Source of the DNA: Gallibacterium melopsittaci
GTDB taxonomy: Bacteria > Pseudomonadota > Gammaproteobacteria > Enterobacterales > Pasteurellaceae
DNA length: 64,000 nt
NCBI RefSeq assembly: GCF_042433085.1
Contig: NZ_JBHLWA010000049.1
Coordinates: forward strand, 1-64,000
Direction of reading: 5' to 3'
Shown: one piece after another, positions 26,690 to 35,567 of the stretch
Layout: each line of letters begins with the position of its first letter
Position numbering within the stretch: position 1 is the stretch's first letter
Program-made: the position numbers and the translations under genes
Notes under the pieces: model-generated
Seen by the model: only the letters and a program-made list of their open reading frames with translations
The model's database searches: none
What the model was told of the DNA's origin: nothing

Positions 26690-27700
26690 TTAAGAAAGTT
26701 TTCTTACCGATTTACGGATGACCAATTCTGGACGCATTTCAATTCGTGCTGGTTCTTTATTTTTATCTGTCATTCGTGCAATTAATAGATCGATTGCCAT
26801 AATCCCTAATCGCATTTTTGATTGATGTACCGTTGTTAATGGCGGTGCATAAAAACGAGAAGCATGAATATCATCGTAACCGATAATAGAAATATCTTCT
26901 GGTACAGACAATCCTTTTTCTCCAATTGCTGAAATTGCACCTAATGCCATCACATCGTTACAACAAAAGACAGCAGTTGGTAGATCTTTTTGGACGAGAA
27001 TTTTATTCATACATTCAAACCCATCTTCTGGCTCAAAATGTCCTTCTAATACCCAGTCTGGATTAATCGATAAACCTGCTTCTTCCATCGCTTTTACATA
27101 ACCATCATAACGTGTTTTAGCCGTTGTTTTATCTAAATCTCCTGCAATAATACCAATTTTTTTATGTCCGCAATCGATTAAATGCTTAGTTGCTAAATAA
27201 CCACCTTCAAAACTATTGTCTTGAATTAAATCCATATTTGAATTGGTGTTATTTGGGCCCCAATCCATTACGACAATCGGTAATGTTGTAAAATGAGCAA
27301 AAAGGTCTTTAGAATCTTGTGTATATTCAGAACACATTACCAAAATCCCATCAACACGTTTTTTGACTAACATATCCAAATGATTACTAATTTTTTGGAA
27401 ATTATTTTGTGTATTACAAAGAAAAAGAGAATAGCCTTGTTGATAACAATATTCTTCTACTGCATGGACAATTTCTGCAAAATAAGGCGTTTCACTCGTG
27501 GTGATCATCATTCCGATCGATTTAGTTGTATTGACCTTTAAACTACGAGCAACAGCACTTGGCGAGTAGTTTAATTGTTGAATGGCATCCCAAACTAACT
27601 TTGTTGTATCTTCAGCAACAAATCGTGTTTTATTAATAACATGAGAAACAGTTGTGGTTGATACGCCTGCTAATTTAGCGACATCTTTAATTGTTGCCAT
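26690..27700 (-). CDS. purR: Purine repressor PurR (LacI family)
   Basis: A 336-residue LacI-type repressor. The N-terminal DNA-binding part MATIKDVAKLAGVSTTTVSHVINKTRFVAE and the hinge helix SPSAVARSLKVN are almost identical to E. coli PurR. The effector domain keeps the hypoxanthine/guanine-site pattern (ETPYFAEIVHAVE, VVMDWG, FEGGYLATKHLI). It represses purine genes when purines are plentiful. The ATG at 27700 follows GGAGGTTATT, a very good site; 28 hydrophobic codons of open frame upstream are not PurR-like. Confidence 0.94.
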   Translation of the reverse strand: MATIKDVAKLAGVSTTTVSHVINKTRFVAEDTTKLVWDAIQQLNYSPSAVARSLKVNTTKSIGMMITTSETPYFAEIVHAVEEYCYQQGYSLFLCNTQNNFQKISNHLDMLVKKRVDGILVMCSEYTQDSKDLFAHFTTLPIVVMDWGPNNTNSNMDLIQDNSFEGGYLATKHLIDCGHKKIGIIAGDLDKTTAKTRYDGYVKAMEEAGLSINPDWVLEGHFEPEDGFECMNKILVQKDLPTAVFCCNDVMALGAISAIGEKGLSVPEDISIIGYDDIHASRFYAPPLTTVHQSKMRLGIMAIDLLIARMTDKNKEPARIEMRPELVIRKSVRKLS

Positions 27701-27835
27701 AATAACCTCCAAAAAAATTTGGGCTATTATAAAGATAAATATAAGAAATGTGAGCTTTTTTGTTAAATTTGTGCTGAAGTTCACAAATTTTTCAACTATC
27801 TTGCTTGAGGTCTTATAAAAAGGATGTGTTTAAGG

Positions 27836-27876
27836 AAAAAGCTTAAAGTCTTTGTATCTAAACTTTAAGCTTTTCT
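27836..27876 (-). terminator. Terminator of the 76-residue protein gene
   Basis: Stem AAAAGCTTAAAGT / ACTTTAAGCTTTT with a 12-nt loop and T-rich flank on the minus strand. It lies about 20 nt past the stop. Confidence 0.75.
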
Positions 27877-27897
27877 ACTACTATTCTACTACTATTT
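27876..27897. repeat. 11-bp tandem duplication
   Basis: CTACTACTATT occurs twice in tandem and runs into the stop codon of the minus-strand gene that ends at 27896. Two copies are too few to infer slippage. Confidence 0.5.
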
Positions 27898-28126
27898 ATT
27901 TACGTAAAAGATATGGATATTCTACAGCTGAAAAATACTGTTTCCCATCTTTATCAAAAGTACATACATTACTGACCAATCTGATATGAAAAGGCGGTTC
28001 TTTCCCGGCTTTTATCAATTGATGTACATTTCGTCTAAATTTACGATTTGCAATTCTTTTATCTTGTTTTTCAGTTTTTGCCGAAGCATTTCCACAAATC
28101 GATATTTTTTTATAACTTCTGCTCAT
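27896..28126 (-). CDS. Small basic conserved protein, MSRSYKK type
   Basis: A 76-residue, strongly basic protein with a clear AGGAG ribosome-binding site. The start MSRSYKK and the middle SEKQDKRIANRKFRR type of pattern (here TEKQDKRIANRKFRRNV) recall a widespread family of small uncharacterised proteins. It has two cysteines (positions 11 and 55) and no membrane segment or signal peptide. High Lys/Arg content suggests RNA or DNA binding (inference). It has its own terminator, so it is probably monocistronic. I do not know its function. Confidence 0.75.
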   Translation of the reverse strand: MSRSYKKISICGNASAKTEKQDKRIANRKFRRNVHQLIKAGKEPPFHIRLVSNVCTFDKDGKQYFSAVEYPYLLRK

Positions 28127-28224
28127 TTGATTCTCCTAAGTAAGTATAAAGTACTTAACTTTCATGAAGAATCACATTATTTTTAATTATCATATAATTT
28201 CTTCTTGAATAAATAGGTATATAA

Positions 28225-29031
28225 CTAATAAGTTGCCTGCTTCATCTTACGCACAAATTCGGCTAATTCCACCAAACATTGAACATGATTATCTAAATTA
28301 CGCTCAATAATTTTTACTACTGCAGATCCTGAAATCGCACCTGCTGTTCCAGAAGCGAGTGCCTCTTTAACTTGTTGAGGTTGAGCAATACCAAATCCTT
28401 GCAAAATTGGTGGGGCATTATATGCTTTTAAACCATTAATTAAATCAACTAAATTAGCTGCATGAGATTGATTTTCCGCACTGGTTACCCCTGCACGAGA
28501 AACTAAATAAGTATAACCCTCACTGTGGGTTGCAACACCTTTAATTGTTTCAGCATTTGCATTTGGCGGACAAATAAATACTGGTTGAATACCATACTTT
28601 TTCGCACTTGCAACATATTCTGCACAAGCGAATAACGGTACATCAGCAACCAATACGGCATCAACGCCAACCTGCTGGCAACGTTGATAAAAATGATCCA
28701 ATGTTTGCGCATAAATTAAATTCGCACAAAGTAATAAACTAATTGGTATCTCTGGATATTTAGCACGAACTTTCGCTAATAATTCAAAACAGGCATCTGT
28801 ACTAAAACCAGCCGCTAATGCACGATTATTCGCCGCTTGAATTACTGGACCATCAAGTAAAGGATCAGAAAACGGAAAACCTAATTCTAATGCATCTGCA
28901 CCATTATCTACCAAAGTACAAATAATCTCGAAAGAACGGTCTAATGTTGGGTCGCAGAGCGTCACAAAAGGTACAAAAGCCCCTTGTTTTTTAGCTTGTA
29001 ATTGCGAAAAACGTTGATCAAAACGACTCAT
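28225..29031 (-). CDS. trpA: Tryptophan synthase, alpha subunit
   Basis: A 268-residue TIM barrel that splits indole-3-glycerol phosphate to indole and G3P; indole passes to TrpB. Catalytic E49 (DALELGFPFSDP) and D60 (LLDGP) fall at exactly E. coli numbering if the ATG at 29031 is used, and GGAG is 7 nt before it, so I prefer it over the adjacent ATG at 29034. The phosphate-binding GAISGSAVVKII is present. It is the last gene of the trp operon and overlaps or abuts the trpB stop. Confidence 0.96.
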   Translation of the reverse strand: MSRFDQRFSQLQAKKQGAFVPFVTLCDPTLDRSFEIICTLVDNGADALELGFPFSDPLLDGPVIQAANNRALAAGFSTDACFELLAKVRAKYPEIPISLLLCANLIYAQTLDHFYQRCQQVGVDAVLVADVPLFACAEYVASAKKYGIQPVFICPPNANAETIKGVATHSEGYTYLVSRAGVTSAENQSHAANLVDLINGLKAYNAPPILQGFGIAQPQQVKEALASGTAGAISGSAVVKIIERNLDNHVQCLVELAEFVRKMKQATY

Positions 29032-29033
29032 CA

Positions 29034-30227
29034 TTATGCTCCTTTTCCATTTAAAATTTTATCAACGGTGAAAATATCCTTATCACCACGACCAGAAAGA
29101 TTAACAACTAAGACCTGTTCTTTATTTGGTTCTTGTTTAATCAATTTTAAGGCATAAGCCAATGCGTGTGAGGATTCTAATGCAGGGATAATTCCTTCAT
29201 GTTGTGCTAATTCTTGAAATGCATTTAATGCTTCATCATCAGTAATAGACACATAATTAGCTCGACCTGTACGATGTAAATAGGCATGTTGTGGACCAAC
29301 AGAAGGGAAGTCTAAGCCTGCTGAAACAGAATAAGATTCTTCAATTTGCCCATCTTTTGTTTGCATGATTGGTGATTTCATACCGAAATAGATACCAACT
29401 GAGCCATGCGCTAATGGTGCACCATGTTCACCTGTTTCGATTCCTTTTCCAGCAGGTTCAACCCCGATTAATTTTACAGAACGTTCATTAATAAAATCAG
29501 CAAACATCCCAATGGCATTGGAACCGCCACCCACACAAGCGATCACTGCATCAGGTAATCGTCCTTCACGTTCTAACACTTGACGTTTTGTTTCTTCCCC
29601 AATCATTTTTTGGAATTCACGCACAATTGTAGGGAAAGGATGTGGACCAGCTGCCGTTCCTAGCAAATAATGTGCTTTATCATAATTGGCAGACCAATCA
29701 CGCATTGCTTCACAGCAGGCATCTTTTAATGAACAAGATCCTTTATTGACCGAAATCACTTCTGCGCCCATTAAACGCATACGGAAAACATTTGGTGATT
29801 GTCGTTCTACATCTTTTGCGCCCATATAAATACGACATTTTAGCCCTAACATTGCACAAGCTAATGCAGTTGCCACTCCATGTTGTCCAGCGCCTGTTTC
29901 GGCAATAATTTCAGTTTTTCCCATCCGCATAGCTAATAGAGCTTGACCTAGTACTTGGTTGGTTTTATGCGCTCCACCATGTAATAAGTCTTCACGTTTT
30001 AAGTAAAGTTTCGTTTTTGTACCTTTAGTTAAATTACGGCATAGCGTTAATGCAGTAGGGCGACCTGCATAATTTTTCAATAAATCATTAAATTGACGTT
30101 GAAATTCTGGGTCTTGACGTGCTTCGACAAAGGCTTTTTCTAACTGTTGTAATACTGGCATCAGAATTTCAGGTACATACATTCCACCAAATTCACCAAA
30201 GTATGGATTTAATAACGTATCACTCAT
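29034..30227 (-). CDS. trpB: Tryptophan synthase, beta subunit
   Basis: A 397-residue PLP enzyme that joins indole and serine to form tryptophan. It starts MSDTLLNPYFGEFGGMYVPEIL. The PLP Lys is K88 in GGAHKTNQVLG, the catalytic Glu is in IAETGAGQHGVATA, and the phosphate-binding loop is CVGGGSNAIG. The ATG at 30227 has AGGA 9 nt upstream; another ATG two codons earlier is too close to it. It lies between trpCF and trpA, 11 nt after trpCF. Confidence 0.97.
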   Translation of the reverse strand: MSDTLLNPYFGEFGGMYVPEILMPVLQQLEKAFVEARQDPEFQRQFNDLLKNYAGRPTALTLCRNLTKGTKTKLYLKREDLLHGGAHKTNQVLGQALLAMRMGKTEIIAETGAGQHGVATALACAMLGLKCRIYMGAKDVERQSPNVFRMRLMGAEVISVNKGSCSLKDACCEAMRDWSANYDKAHYLLGTAAGPHPFPTIVREFQKMIGEETKRQVLEREGRLPDAVIACVGGGSNAIGMFADFINERSVKLIGVEPAGKGIETGEHGAPLAHGSVGIYFGMKSPIMQTKDGQIEESYSVSAGLDFPSVGPQHAYLHRTGRANYVSITDDEALNAFQELAQHEGIIPALESSHALAYALKLIKQEPNKEQVLVVNLSGRGDKDIFTVDKILNGKGA

Positions 30228-30238
30228 AATCATTTATC

Positions 30239-31663
30239 CTAATTTCTAATAATTTTTTGCAAAATAGTTTGTAATTTATTGGCATCTTTTATGCCTGGTG
30301 CAGATTCCACACCTGAATTAATATCTAAACCTAAACAATGTTGGGCAAGTGCAGCTTCGATATTGTCTAAATTCAAACCGCCAGCTAACATAATTTTAGC
30401 TTTCCATTCCGTTGGAATAATTGTCCAGTCAAAGATTTTTCCTGTGCCACCTCGTTGATCTTTTAATTGTGTATCAAACACATAACGATCTACATTATCA
30501 TTAGGTTGAAAATGCACTTCACTATTCGTTGGATCAACGCCAATAGCTTGCCAAATTTGAATGTTTTCTGGTAGTTGCTGGCGTAGTTGTTGAATAAAAT
30601 GGGCATCTTCATGTCCGTGTAATTGGACGGCAAAAAGATCAAGTGTCTTACTGATATTTATCACTTCGTCTAAAGAAGGATTTTGAAATACTCCTACATA
30701 GCGCAAAGGTGCAGCCTGACAAATACGTTTAGCTTGATCTAATGTGATAAAGCGAGCAGAGTGTTCGGCAAAAATTAAACCACCATATAATGCGCCTGCT
30801 TGATAAGCCTGTTGAGCGTCTTCAGCTCGGGTTAAACCACAAATTTTATTTTCTCCATAAATAATGGAACGGATCGCACTATTTAAATCATCACTTCCCA
30901 TTAAACTACTACCAATTAAAAAAGCATTCACCAAAGGTTTTAATTGATGTACTTGTTGATGGGTATAAATACCAGATTCACTGATAATAATCCGATCGGT
31001 TGGAATTGTTGGTGCTAAATCTAAGGTTCGTTGTAAATCAACGGAGAGATCATGCAAATTACGATTATTAATACCAATTACTTTCGCATTTAACTTAATT
31101 GCACGTTGTAGTTCTTCTTCATTCGAGGTTTCGGTTAAAACTCCCATACCTAAAGAATGTGCCAGATCTGCCAACGTTTGGTAAGTTTGATCATCTACAA
31201 CAGAAAGCATTAATAAAATTGCATCTGCTTGATAATAGCGAGCAAGATAAACTTGATACTCACTAATCATAAAATCTTTGCAGAGAATAGGTTGACTCAC
31301 TAAATTACGCACGATTGGCAAATAAGAAAAACTACCTTGAAAGTATTTTTCATCGGTTAACACTGAAATTGCACTGGCGTAATGACGATATACATTTGCA
31401 ATGCTAGTTAAATCAAATTCTTGTCTAATCAAGCCTTTTGATGGTGAAGCTTTTTTACATTCTAAAATAAAAGCAGGTAATTCGTGGGTACCTTGTGCTA
31501 ATGCTTGATAAAAACTGCGATCACTTGGTTGAATTTTCTCTTTAAATTCTGCTAGTGGAAATTTCTGTTGTTGTTCTGCAACCCAAACTAATTTATCCGC
31601 AACAATTTTTTGTAATACTGTTGCTGATTGTTGCAATGTTTGCGAAAAATCTTGTGTAATCAT
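30239..31663 (-). CDS. trpCF: Bifunctional TrpC-TrpF (IGP synthase / PRA isomerase)
   Basis: A 474-residue fusion of two TIM barrels. The N-terminal half is indole-3-glycerol-phosphate synthase with FILECKKASPSKGLIR, ILCKDFMISEYQVY and VIGINNRNLHDLSVDL. The C-terminal half is phosphoribosylanthranilate isomerase with KICGLTRAEDAQQAYQAGA (catalytic Cys) and the Asp in VFDTQLKDQRGGTGKIFDW. It is called trpC in E. coli, where the fusion also exists; it is about 20 residues longer here. It lies 34 nt after trpD. Confidence 0.97.
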   Translation of the reverse strand: MITQDFSQTLQQSATVLQKIVADKLVWVAEQQQKFPLAEFKEKIQPSDRSFYQALAQGTHELPAFILECKKASPSKGLIRQEFDLTSIANVYRHYASAISVLTDEKYFQGSFSYLPIVRNLVSQPILCKDFMISEYQVYLARYYQADAILLMLSVVDDQTYQTLADLAHSLGMGVLTETSNEEELQRAIKLNAKVIGINNRNLHDLSVDLQRTLDLAPTIPTDRIIISESGIYTHQQVHQLKPLVNAFLIGSSLMGSDDLNSAIRSIIYGENKICGLTRAEDAQQAYQAGALYGGLIFAEHSARFITLDQAKRICQAAPLRYVGVFQNPSLDEVINISKTLDLFAVQLHGHEDAHFIQQLRQQLPENIQIWQAIGVDPTNSEVHFQPNDNVDRYVFDTQLKDQRGGTGKIFDWTIIPTEWKAKIMLAGGLNLDNIEAALAQHCLGLDINSGVESAPGIKDANKLQTILQKIIRN

Positions 31664-31697
31664 ACCACTTACACCTCTTAAACTTCCTATTAATCTA

Positions 31698-32699
31698 TTA
31701 ATATTGTGCTAATTTTTCTAGTGTGGTTAAGGCATTACCACTAGCTAAGTATTCTAATACTTGTTGGGTCGTTTGTTTCAAATTTTGTTGACCAAATAAT
31801 TTTAATAATAGAGCAGTATTTGCAGCGACAGCGTTAATATGTTCTTGTTTTCCTTTACCTTGCAAGATTAAACGTAATATCTCTGCATTTTCGGCTGGTT
31901 CTCCACCTCTAATGGCTTCTAATAGTTGTGGTTTTAAACCGAAATCTTCAGCAGTCAATGTATAACGTTCAATTTTACCTTGATAAATTTCTGCTACTTC
32001 GGTTGTACCATGTAAAGCGACTTCATCTAAACCACTACCATGGATAACAACACTATGTTGATGTCCTAAAGCTAAAGCCGTTTCTGCATAAGGTTGCAAT
32101 AAATCAGTATGATAGACGCCTAACATTTGATGTTTTGGTCGAGCTGGATTAATTAATGGGCCAAGAATATTAAAAATTGTCCGAGTTTTTAACGCTTGGC
32201 GTACTGGTATAGCGTGTTTAAAGCCACGATGATATTGTGGAGCAAAAAGAAAACAAAGCCCAATTTCATCTAAAGCTTGACGTGCTGTATTGGCATCAAG
32301 ATCTAAACGTACATTGAGAGCAGAAAGTACATCACTGGATCCTGTTTTACTAGAAACGCTGCGATTACCATGTTTTGCTACTTTCGCTCCCATACTGGCA
32401 GCAACAATCGCACTGGCTGTTGAAATATTAATGGTATTTGCCCCATCTCCACCAGTTCCAACAATATCGGCAAAAGCATAATCTGGTGTCGGGAAAGGCT
32501 CAGCAGCATTTAACAAAGCTTTTACCGCACCACTAATTTCTGCTACGGTTTCCCCCTTAATTTTAAGTGCAATTAATGCTCCAGCTAATTGTTCATTACT
32601 TAATTGTCCTTTTACAATGGCAGCAAAAAGCTGTTCGCTTTCAGTAGAGGAGAGCGTATTTCCATTGAATAACTTTTCGAGTATTTGTTGAGTTTCCAT
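31698..32699 (-). CDS. trpD: Anthranilate phosphoribosyltransferase
   Basis: A 333-residue enzyme that transfers the phosphoribosyl group of PRPP to anthranilate. The PRPP loop is DIVGTGGDGANTINISTASAIVAAS. The anthranilate-site KHGNRSVSSKTGSSDVL and the metal region GLDEVAL are present. It is free-standing, not fused to TrpG as in E. coli; the glutaminase is the separate upstream gene. It lies in the trp operon with 45 nt after trpG. Confidence 0.97.
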   Translation of the reverse strand: METQQILEKLFNGNTLSSTESEQLFAAIVKGQLSNEQLAGALIALKIKGETVAEISGAVKALLNAAEPFPTPDYAFADIVGTGGDGANTINISTASAIVAASMGAKVAKHGNRSVSSKTGSSDVLSALNVRLDLDANTARQALDEIGLCFLFAPQYHRGFKHAIPVRQALKTRTIFNILGPLINPARPKHQMLGVYHTDLLQPYAETALALGHQHSVVIHGSGLDEVALHGTTEVAEIYQGKIERYTLTAEDFGLKPQLLEAIRGGEPAENAEILRLILQGKGKQEHINAVAANTALLLKLFGQQNLKQTTQQVLEYLASGNALTTLEKLAQY

Positions 32700-32744
32700 A
32701 ATTATCTTCCCTAAATTTTTTATTAATTTTTGCTGTAATGTGGA

Positions 32745-33326
32745 TTATCGAGTTAATAACCAATCAATGGTTTGCTTTAAAAGTTGTCCACCTTGTACGG
32801 TTAAAATTGATTCTGGATGAAATTGAAAACCACAAATTGGTAAAGTTTGATGACGAAAGGCCATCACTATGCCGTTATATTCTGCATTCACAACCAATTC
32901 TTTTGGTAAATTTACTCCCATTAATGAATGATAGCGAGCAACGGGGAGAGGATTTGTCAAAGCAGTAAACATCGCTTGATTATCATGGGTAATTTTAGAT
33001 ACTTTGCCATGCATTACTTCACCTGCATGGACAATTTCGCCACCAAAAGACTCAATAATTGCTTGATGGCCAAGACAAATACCAATAATTGGGCAACGAT
33101 CTTTTAATGCCTGAATTAATAGCAACATATTACCTGCTTCTTGAGGATTGCCAGGTCCAGGCGATAAAGCCAAGATGGTATTCGGTTGAGCTGTTGCTGC
33201 TTTAATTAAGGTCTGTAAGTCACAGTCATTACGATACACTGTCACGTTATGCCCTAATACACGGAATTGGTCAACTAAGTTATAGGTAAAAGAATCAAAA
33301 TTATCGAGAAAGAGTATATTAGCCAT
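32745..33326 (-). CDS. trpG: Anthranilate synthase component II (glutaminase)
   Basis: A 193-residue class I glutamine amidotransferase that feeds ammonia to TrpE. Catalytic Cys is in PIIGICLGHQAI; the His and Glu are in FQFHPESILT. The oxyanion strand LSPGPGNP is intact. It begins 16 nt after the trpE stop. It is separate from trpD. A role as PabA is unlikely given its place inside the trp operon. Confidence 0.96.
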   Translation of the reverse strand: MANILFLDNFDSFTYNLVDQFRVLGHNVTVYRNDCDLQTLIKAATAQPNTILALSPGPGNPQEAGNMLLLIQALKDRCPIIGICLGHQAIIESFGGEIVHAGEVMHGKVSKITHDNQAMFTALTNPLPVARYHSLMGVNLPKELVVNAEYNGIVMAFRHQTLPICGFQFHPESILTVQGGQLLKQTIDWLLTR

Positions 33327-33342
33327 AATCTAGACATCCTTA

Positions 33343-34881
33343 TTATTGGCAATTTGTTTGTTTAATCGCTTTAATCACTGCAGCTGCTTTGTGACGAGTT
33401 TCATCTGCTTCCATTTGTGGATCTGAATCCAAGACCTCACCACAACCAGCTTGAATATAAGCAATACCATTTTGTACAAAGGCAGAACGAATCACGATAC
33501 AGGTATCAAAATCACCATGGGAAGAGAGATAACCAACAGCACCGCCATAACTATGGCGACGTTGTTTTTCAACTTGATAAATTAATTGCATCGCTTTAAT
33601 TTTTGGTGCACCTGTTAAAGTTCCCATATTCATACAAGCCTGATAGGCGTGCAGTGCATCAAGCTCTGGTTTTAACTGACCAACTACACGTGAAACCAAG
33701 TGCATAATGTGCGAATAACGATCGACCTGCATTAATTCGGCCACACGGCGTGTACCACTAACACACACACGAGCAATATCATTACGAGCTAAATCCACTA
33801 ACATCAAATGCTCAGATTGTTCTTTATGGTCAAGACGTAACTCCAATTCAAGGCGAGCGTCTAGTTCAGGATCAATTTGTCCATTGTTATCAAAACCACG
33901 AGGACGAGAACCTGCAATAGGATAAATTTCTAATTGACGAGTAGCTTGAGTATATTTCAATGCACTTTCTGGCGAAGCACCAAATAAAACAAAATCATCA
34001 TCTTGCATAAAAAACATATAAGGGCTTGGATTGTTATGTTTTAATTGATGATAGGTTGCTAATGGGCTAGGGCATTCCAATGAGAAGCGGCGAGAAGGGA
34101 CAATTTGAAACACATCGCCAATATTAATGTGGTGTTTTAGTTTTTCAATAATCGCTTTGAAATGTTCATCATCAATATTCACACTAACATCTGTAGAGGC
34201 TACTTGTTTAGATAAAATTGTTTCTTTCTGTTGTTTTAATTGATAAAGAATACTTTTAGCTTGCTCAGTAACAGAAATAGACTGTGATTGATCAAAAATA
34301 TAAGAGTGAAGTTCAGCTTTTTCAGTTTGATGATCAATAATAACTAATTGTTCAGCAAGGTAAAAACTATAATCAGGAGAGGTTAAACCATCATCCTCTA
34401 AAGTAACTCCATTCATTGGGATAAAATTTGCAACTAAATCATAGGCGAATAGACCACCTAAAAAAATAGGCGATTGATGGTGTTGATAAAGTTGTAATAC
34501 TGTACGTAATCCATCAAATACTGTTAATGACTGTAATTTTGTATCTTCATCTAATTCATTATTAAGAACAGGGAAGGTTACAGTTAAGGCTAATGGTTGT
34601 TGAATAACAGTTAAATCTGCATGTTGCTTAAAATGGATAGCAAGTTGCTTCAGTACATAAGTTCCATTAGCTGTTAATGCCTGAAAATGCACTTGTTGTT
34701 GATCACATCTAATTTTTACTGCTGCTTTAGCAATTAATAGACTTTTTAAACTGTTTTTACTGCCAATTTCTGCAGAATCTAATAATAGAGTATTCGTTTG
34801 ACCTTGGCATAGGTGAGCAAATAGTGAAGTAGTGTCTGCTTGATATGGGATAGATTGTTGAATTACTTCTAAATATGACAC
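33343..34881 (-). CDS. trpE: Anthranilate synthase component I
   Basis: A 512-residue enzyme that makes anthranilate from chorismate. The N-terminal tryptophan-feedback site LLLDSAEIGSKNSLKSLL corresponds to E. coli LLES..S. The catalytic domain has IFQVVPSRRFSLECPSPL-type, PIAGSRPRG, DHKEQSEHLMLVDLARND and SYGGAVGY motifs. The start is a GTG at 34881 with AGAGGA 8 nt upstream; no in-frame ATG fits the family start. It is the first gene of trpEGD(CF)BA. No leader peptide with Trp codons lies upstream. Confidence 0.96.
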   Translation of the reverse strand: MSYLEVIQQSIPYQADTTSLFAHLCQGQTNTLLLDSAEIGSKNSLKSLLIAKAAVKIRCDQQQVHFQALTANGTYVLKQLAIHFKQHADLTVIQQPLALTVTFPVLNNELDEDTKLQSLTVFDGLRTVLQLYQHHQSPIFLGGLFAYDLVANFIPMNGVTLEDDGLTSPDYSFYLAEQLVIIDHQTEKAELHSYIFDQSQSISVTEQAKSILYQLKQQKETILSKQVASTDVSVNIDDEHFKAIIEKLKHHINIGDVFQIVPSRRFSLECPSPLATYHQLKHNNPSPYMFFMQDDDFVLFGASPESALKYTQATRQLEIYPIAGSRPRGFDNNGQIDPELDARLELELRLDHKEQSEHLMLVDLARNDIARVCVSGTRRVAELMQVDRYSHIMHLVSRVVGQLKPELDALHAYQACMNMGTLTGAPKIKAMQLIYQVEKQRRHSYGGAVGYLSSHGDFDTCIVIRSAFVQNGIAYIQAGCGEVLDSDPQMEADETRHKAAAVIKAIKQTNCQ

Positions 34882-34925
34882 GATAACATCCTCTTAAACT
34901 TCCTGATTTTCTATTTTTTATCTTT

Positions 34926-34990
34926 GTACTATTAAAATAGTACGATGTAGCAATAAATTAGATAGTACGCTTGTCATGCTAGAAAAGCAA
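34926..34990 (-). promoter_or_regulatory. trp promoter and TrpR-like operator
   Basis: On the minus strand TTGCTT (34985-34990), a 17-nt spacer and TACTAT (34962-34967) form a sigma-70 type promoter. The -10 overlaps GCGTACTA, like half a trp operator. A palindrome GTACTATTAAAATAGTAC (34926-34943), similar to the TrpR core GTACTAGTTAACTAGTAC, lies just downstream. I see no TGG-bearing leader ORF or attenuator. Confidence 0.6.
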
Positions 34991-35500
34991 GTCTGATTTT
35001 TTTATTTATTGTAGTAATTAAACTGAAATTATCTTCAGAACAAAATAGCGTTGTATATAGAGAGATTATGAAATATTGAGAACACGTTAATCACAATAAG
35101 AATTACGATAAGTGGAGCAATCGCTGAAGATAACATCAATAAATTTTGTGTAGCAGGATAACACAACATCAAGAACGATATACATAAGGTTCAGATTAAA
35201 GAAATAGATTAGAAAGAAGCATTTAATTGATTATTAGAAATAATTTAGAAACAACAGCAGAGAAATCCAACATAAAAAACACGTTACTGCGATAATTATT
35301 ATATTTAACATAATATACATTATATAAATAAAGTGATAAGGTTAAAAATAATGGTTTTTATGTTAAATAACTGAAATTTATATATATTATCTCATTTCCT
35401 TTTATCTATCTCAAAGTAAACTTCATTTTCTTAAGAATTATAATTTCTTATATATTTATCAAATATGTTATGCGACACTGTCACAAAAACTTATAGAAAA
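34991..35500. other. Gene-poor AT-rich stretch between trpE and thiI
   Basis: About 500 bases without a credible intact gene. A plus-strand frame from about 35072 reads like diluted coding sequence, broken by stops at 35159 and several later points where single C-to-T changes would restore Gln or Arg. It may be a decayed gene or chance in AT-rich DNA. I recognise no family in it. Confidence 0.3.
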
Positions 35501-35504
35501 TAGA

Positions 35505-35550
35505 AAAGAAAAACTTGTGTTCTGCAGATAGCATCACACAAGTTTTCTAA
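35505..35550 (-). terminator. thiI terminator
   Basis: An 11-bp stem AAAACTTGTGT / ACACAAGTTTT (35510-35546) with T-rich sequence after it on the minus strand. It lies about 20 nt after the thiI stop. Confidence 0.82.
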
Positions 35551-35567
35551 AAGGATTTTGTATTGGA

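Noticed and set aside
27701..27784. Membrane-anchored PurR
   Set aside because: The 28 hydrophobic codons before MATIKDVAK lack a ribosome-binding site, and GGAGGTTATT marks the true start.
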